Virus record (IMG/VR): IMGVR_UViG_3300030104_000602
Coordinates: 1-31,302 of that record
DNA length: 31,302 nt
DNA from: a virus
Reading direction: 5' to 3' (one strand)
This document shows positions 28,187-31,302 of the stretch, piece by piece. Position 1 is the stretch's first letter. Each line of letters begins with the position of its first letter. Both the position numbers and the translations under genes were made by a program. Under the pieces are notes generated by a model. That model ran no database searches and was not told the origin of the DNA. It worked only from the letters and a program-made list of their open reading frames with translations.

Positions 28187-31100
28187 ATGGCACAAACATA
28201 TACACGACAGAGTTCGTTTGCAGATGGAGATACAGTTACTGCTGCATTATTTAACAACGAATATAATCAGTTAGTCAACGCATTTGCATATAGTTCAAGT
28301 AGTGCAAGTTCTACAGGACACAGACACGATGGTACTGCAGGACAAGGTGGTAACATTCATACTATCGGTGACTTAGACTTTTTAAACAAGATTGTCGTAG
28401 ACAGTACAAATAACAGATGGGGATTTTATGTAGAAGTTTCTTCTTCTGCAGTAGAACAAATTAGATTACAAGACGGAGCTTTATTACCCGTTACAGATAG
28501 TGATGTAGACTTAGGAACATCTTCACTATATTTCAAAGATGCATACATAGATTCAATAACCACAACAGGCAATGTAGCTGTAGGTGGTAACTTAACAGTA
28601 ACAGGAACTACTACCTTTAATGGTGGTACGCTTACTCTTGGTGATTCTGCTTCAGACAATGTTGTATTTGGTGCTGACGTAGATTCAAACATAATACCTG
28701 ATGATGATAATGCCTATGACCTTGGTAGCTCATCACAAGAATGGAAAGATTTATACATCGATGGAACAGCCAACATCGATAGTTTAGTAGCTGATACAGC
28801 AGACATAAATGGTGGTACAGTTGATGGTGCAGTTATTGGTGGTTCAAGTGCAGCAGCTATAACTGGTACAACTATTACAGGTACTACAATTACAGGCACA
28901 AGTTTTGTTATAGGTTCAGCAGATATAAGTGAAGCAGAACTAGAAATTCTAGACGGGGCTACAGTAACTACTGCAGAACTAAACATTCTAGATGGAGTTA
29001 CATCAACCGCAGCAGAACTTAATATTCTTGATGGAGTTACATCAACTGCTGCAGAGTTGAACATTCTTGATGGTGTTACAAGTACAACAGCAGAACTAAA
29101 CTTATTAGATGGTGTAACAGCTACTACAGCAGAACTCAATATACTTGACGGAGTTACAGCTACAGCAGCAGAGCTAAATGCTCTTGATGGTATTACTTCA
29201 ACAGTTGCTGAACTAAATATACTTGACGGGGTTACAGCAAGTGCTACAGATATTAACCTTATAGATGGTATAACAAACGGAACAGTTATAGCAAGTAAAG
29301 CTATAATTACCGATTCAAACAAAGACATTACTGGTGGTAGAAATATAACTATTAGTGGTGAACTTGATGCAGCTACACTTGACATATCAGGCGATGCAGA
29401 CATAGATGGTACATTAGAAGCTGATGCAATTACTATAGGTGGTGTTACATTAGCAGAAACAATTAGTGATACTGTTGGAGCTATGGTTAGCTCTAATACA
29501 GAATCTAACATATCAGTTACTTATGAAGATTCAGATAATACACTAGACTTTGCTTTACCTGCTGCTTTAGAAATTACTACATCTATCGGAGTCGGTGGTG
29601 GCTCTACAAATGGTATAGTTCTTGAGCAAGGTGGGATTAAGATTAAAAATGGTGGTACACAGTCATACGTAGATTTTTACTGTGAATCAAATAATGCACA
29701 TTATTTAAGACTACAAGCACCTGCACACTCAGCATTTAGCGGTAATCCAACTGTAACCTTACCTTCTTCTGCAGGTACAATAGCATTAACGTCTGGTAAC
29801 ATTACAGGTAATGCAGCTACTGCTACAGCATTAGCAACAGCTAGAACTATTGGTGGTACAAGTTTTGATGGTACAGGTAATATTTCTGTAGCTTTGGCAG
29901 ATACCGCAACAGCTTTAGCTACAGCAAGAACAATACATGGTGTATCTTTTGATGGTACAGCAAACATAGACTTATCAGAAGTTGTACAAGATACTGTAGG
30001 TGCTATGTTCTCAAGTAATACTGAAACAGGTATTACAGCAACATATCAAGATAGTGACGGAACAATTGATTTAGCTATTGGTAATGTGGCTACAGTATCA
30101 GATGGTTCAAATTCAACTGCAATAGCTTCTGGAGGAACTATTACATTTGCAGGAACTTCTAACGAAATAGATGTAGCAGAAAGCTCTGGTACAATAACAT
30201 ATGGATTACCAAGTAACGTAACTATTGGTAATAACTTGACAGTCTCTGGAAACTTAACAGTTTCTGGTACAACTACACAGACTGGTCCAATAGTTTCAGA
30301 TGATAACTTTACAGGCTTACTAAATTCTAACACAGGCAACTCAAGTGACTTTGGTTTCTATGGTAAGTATGTTGAGTCAAGTACAACTAAGTATGCAGGT
30401 TTATTTTTTGATGCTTCTACTGACAATACATTTAGATTATTTACAGATACACAAACTGAACCGGCTGCTACAGTAGATGCAACTGCGGCAGGATATGCAG
30501 TTGCTGATTTAGTAATCGGTGGTTTAACAGCTACTACAGGAACATTCTCAGGTGCTGTGTCTGCTACAACAGGTACGTTCTCAGGTGATGTAAATGTAGA
30601 TAGTGGTGTTTTGTTTGTCGATGTAAGTACAAATAGAATTGGTGTGAATGAAACTACACCAACAGTCTCTATCGATGCCGGGTCTAATACAGATGCGATA
30701 TTAATACCTAAAGGTACAACAGCACAAAGACCAACTGCTGAAGCAGGGTTATTTAGATACAATACAACTACAGCACAGTTTGAAGGTTACACAAGTGAGT
30801 GGGGTGCTATTGCAGGTTCAGGTGGTAGTGGTGGAAGCTCATCATCATTTGTAAGAGATGAGTTTACAGGTAATGGTAGTACAACTGCATTTACACTATC
30901 TAAATCTATTTCTGCAAATAATGAAGATAGATTAATTATCTTTAATGAAGGTGTATTCCAAAGACAAGATTCATATACGCTATCAGGTACAACATTAACT
31001 TTTGATACTGCTCCTGCTAATGGAAATAAAGTAGTTGCTTACATTATGGAAGTTGGAGTTGTAGGTACTGCACCAACAGTTGATACTATGACTGGTGATG

Positions 31101-31302
31101 GTTCAGATACTACACTAGCTTTAAGTGTTTCACCTTCAAATGAAAATGCAACCTTTGTAACTATTGATGGTGTATTCCAACACAAAGATACATATGCAGT
31201 TTCAGGTAGCACACTAACATTTAGTGAAGCTCCTCCAACAGGAACTAAAGTAGAATGTACAACATTTACTAATACTACTGTAGCTACTATTGAACTAAAA
31301 GA
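28187..31302 (+). CDS. Tail fibre/spike protein with tandem repeats, C-terminus outside window
   Basis: Open frame of at least 1038 residues, running off the window. The N-terminus (MAQTYTRQSSFADGDTVTAA) is a likely tail-attachment domain. A repeat-rich shaft follows: GNLTVTGTTTFNGG-type repeats, then nine 12-residue repeats of the AELNILDGVT form (28934-29278), then TATALATARTI- and GDVNVDSG-type units. The last visible part has two copies of a beta domain (GNGSTTAFTL and GDGSDTTLAL, each followed by an FQxxDxYxxSGxTLTF block), likely a carbohydrate- or receptor-facing region. Trimeric beta-helical architecture is inferred. It starts three bases after the nozzle gene, with a ribosome site (AGGAGA). 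Confidence 0.88.
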   Translation, partial: MAQTYTRQSSFADGDTVTAALFNNEYNQLVNAFAYSSSSASSTGHRHDGTAGQGGNIHTIGDLDFLNKIVVDSTNNRWGFYVEVSSSAVEQIRLQDGALLPVTDSDVDLGTSSLYFKDAYIDSITTTGNVAVGGNLTVTGTTTFNGGTLTLGDSASDNVVFGADVDSNIIPDDDNAYDLGSSSQEWKDLYIDGTANIDSLVADTADINGGTVDGAVIGGSSAAAITGTTITGTTITGTSFVIGSADISEAELEILDGATVTTAELNILDGVTSTAAELNILDGVTSTAAELNILDGVTSTTAELNLLDGVTATTAELNILDGVTATAAELNALDGITSTVAELNILDGVTASATDINLIDGITNGTVIASKAIITDSNKDITGGRNITISGELDAATLDISGDADIDGTLEADAITIGGVTLAETISDTVGAMVSSNTESNISVTYEDSDNTLDFALPAALEITTSIGVGGGSTNGIVLEQGGIKIKNGGTQSYVDFYCESNNAHYLRLQAPAHSAFSGNPTVTLPSSAGTIALTSGNITGNAATATALATARTIGGTSFDGTGNISVALADTATALATARTIHGVSFDGTANIDLSEVVQDTVGAMFSSNTETGITATYQDSDGTIDLAIGNVATVSDGSNSTAIASGGTITFAGTSNEIDVAESSGTITYGLPSNVTIGNNLTVSGNLTVSGTTTQTGPIVSDDNFTGLLNSNTGNSSDFGFYGKYVESSTTKYAGLFFDASTDNTFRLFTDTQTEPAATVDATAAGYAVADLVIGGLTATTGTFSGAVSATTGTFSGDVNVDSGVLFVDVSTNRIGVNETTPTVSIDAGSNTDAILIPKGTTAQRPTAEAGLFRYNTTTAQFEGYTSEWGAIAGSGGSGGSSSSFVRDEFTGNGSTTAFTLSKSISANNEDRLIIFNEGVFQRQDSYTLSGTTLTFDTAPANGNKVVAYIMEVGVVGTAPTVDTMTGDGSDTTLALSVSPSNENATFVTIDGVFQHKDTYAVSGSTLTFSEAPPTGTKVECTTFTNTTVATIELK
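28934..29278 (+). repeat. Nine tandem 12-residue repeats in the tail fibre
   Basis: About nine 36-base units encode AELNILDGVT-like sequences. The wording changes from unit to unit (for example ALDGIT or LIDGIT). DNA identity between units is imperfect, so they are old or under selection. Such repeats can expand or contract and change fibre length. Confidence 0.85.

Noticed and set aside
28714-29511. Long minus-strand ORF opposite the tail fibre
   Set aside because: Its repetitive S/V/P-rich translation is the mirror of the fibre repeats on the plus strand, with no ribosome site.

Overview
The window looks like about 31 kb of an AT-rich, strictly marine-type podovirus, most like the pelagiphages that infect SAR11 bacteria. 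This rests on recognised families: a T7-style replication set (gp4-like primase-helicase, Y-type family A DNA polymerase, gp2.5-like ssDNA-binding protein, endonuclease I), a class I ribonucleotide reductase, and a P22/T7-like packaging and head set (TerS, TerL, portal, scaffold, coat, tail tube, repeat-rich fibre). The host is inferred, not searched. No RNA polymerase, integrase, lysis gene or tRNA gene is visible. The early promoters match the host sigma70 consensus, so transcription by host RNA polymerase is likely, at least early.

Layout. Positions 1-14452 are all on the minus strand. Reading in that direction, a block of small early genes of unknown function (14452 down to 9472) is followed by ssDNA-binding protein and a small gene, a terminator, then primase-helicase, DNA polymerase, three nuclease-like genes, a DUF3310-like gene, nrdA, two tiny genes and nrdB (cut by the window edge). 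Several promoters with a perfect TTGACA box and a 17-base spacer punctuate the early block. Three of them share an upstream AT-rich block, and several have CA-rich leaders.

Positions 14453-16164 separate the two arms. This is the unusual part. It holds direct repeats, two short plus-strand ORFs each with a near-identical terminator, and about 0.6 kb without genes. From about 14824 to 15936 the DNA is an almost unbroken chain of short perfect hairpins, many with three-base loops and often GAA (or TTC, which is GAA on the other strand). The chain crosses start codons, stop codons and gene borders. At its right edge lie two back-to-back consensus promoters that share an inverted repeat: one drives the late genes, the other runs antisense into the array.

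Positions 16165-31302 are all on the plus strand. They hold TerS, a run of overlapping very small genes (mostly lysine-rich), a complete IscU-type Fe-S scaffold gene, TerL, portal, a large structural-type protein, a structured leader, scaffold, major coat protein with a terminator, two tiny genes, two tail-tube-like genes and a long fibre gene cut by the window edge. Late genes are packed with 1-20 base overlaps, so they are probably translationally coupled.

The main points for follow-up are the hairpin chain with its divergent promoter pair, the phage IscU inside the packaging operon, and an early membrane protein built like TonB.
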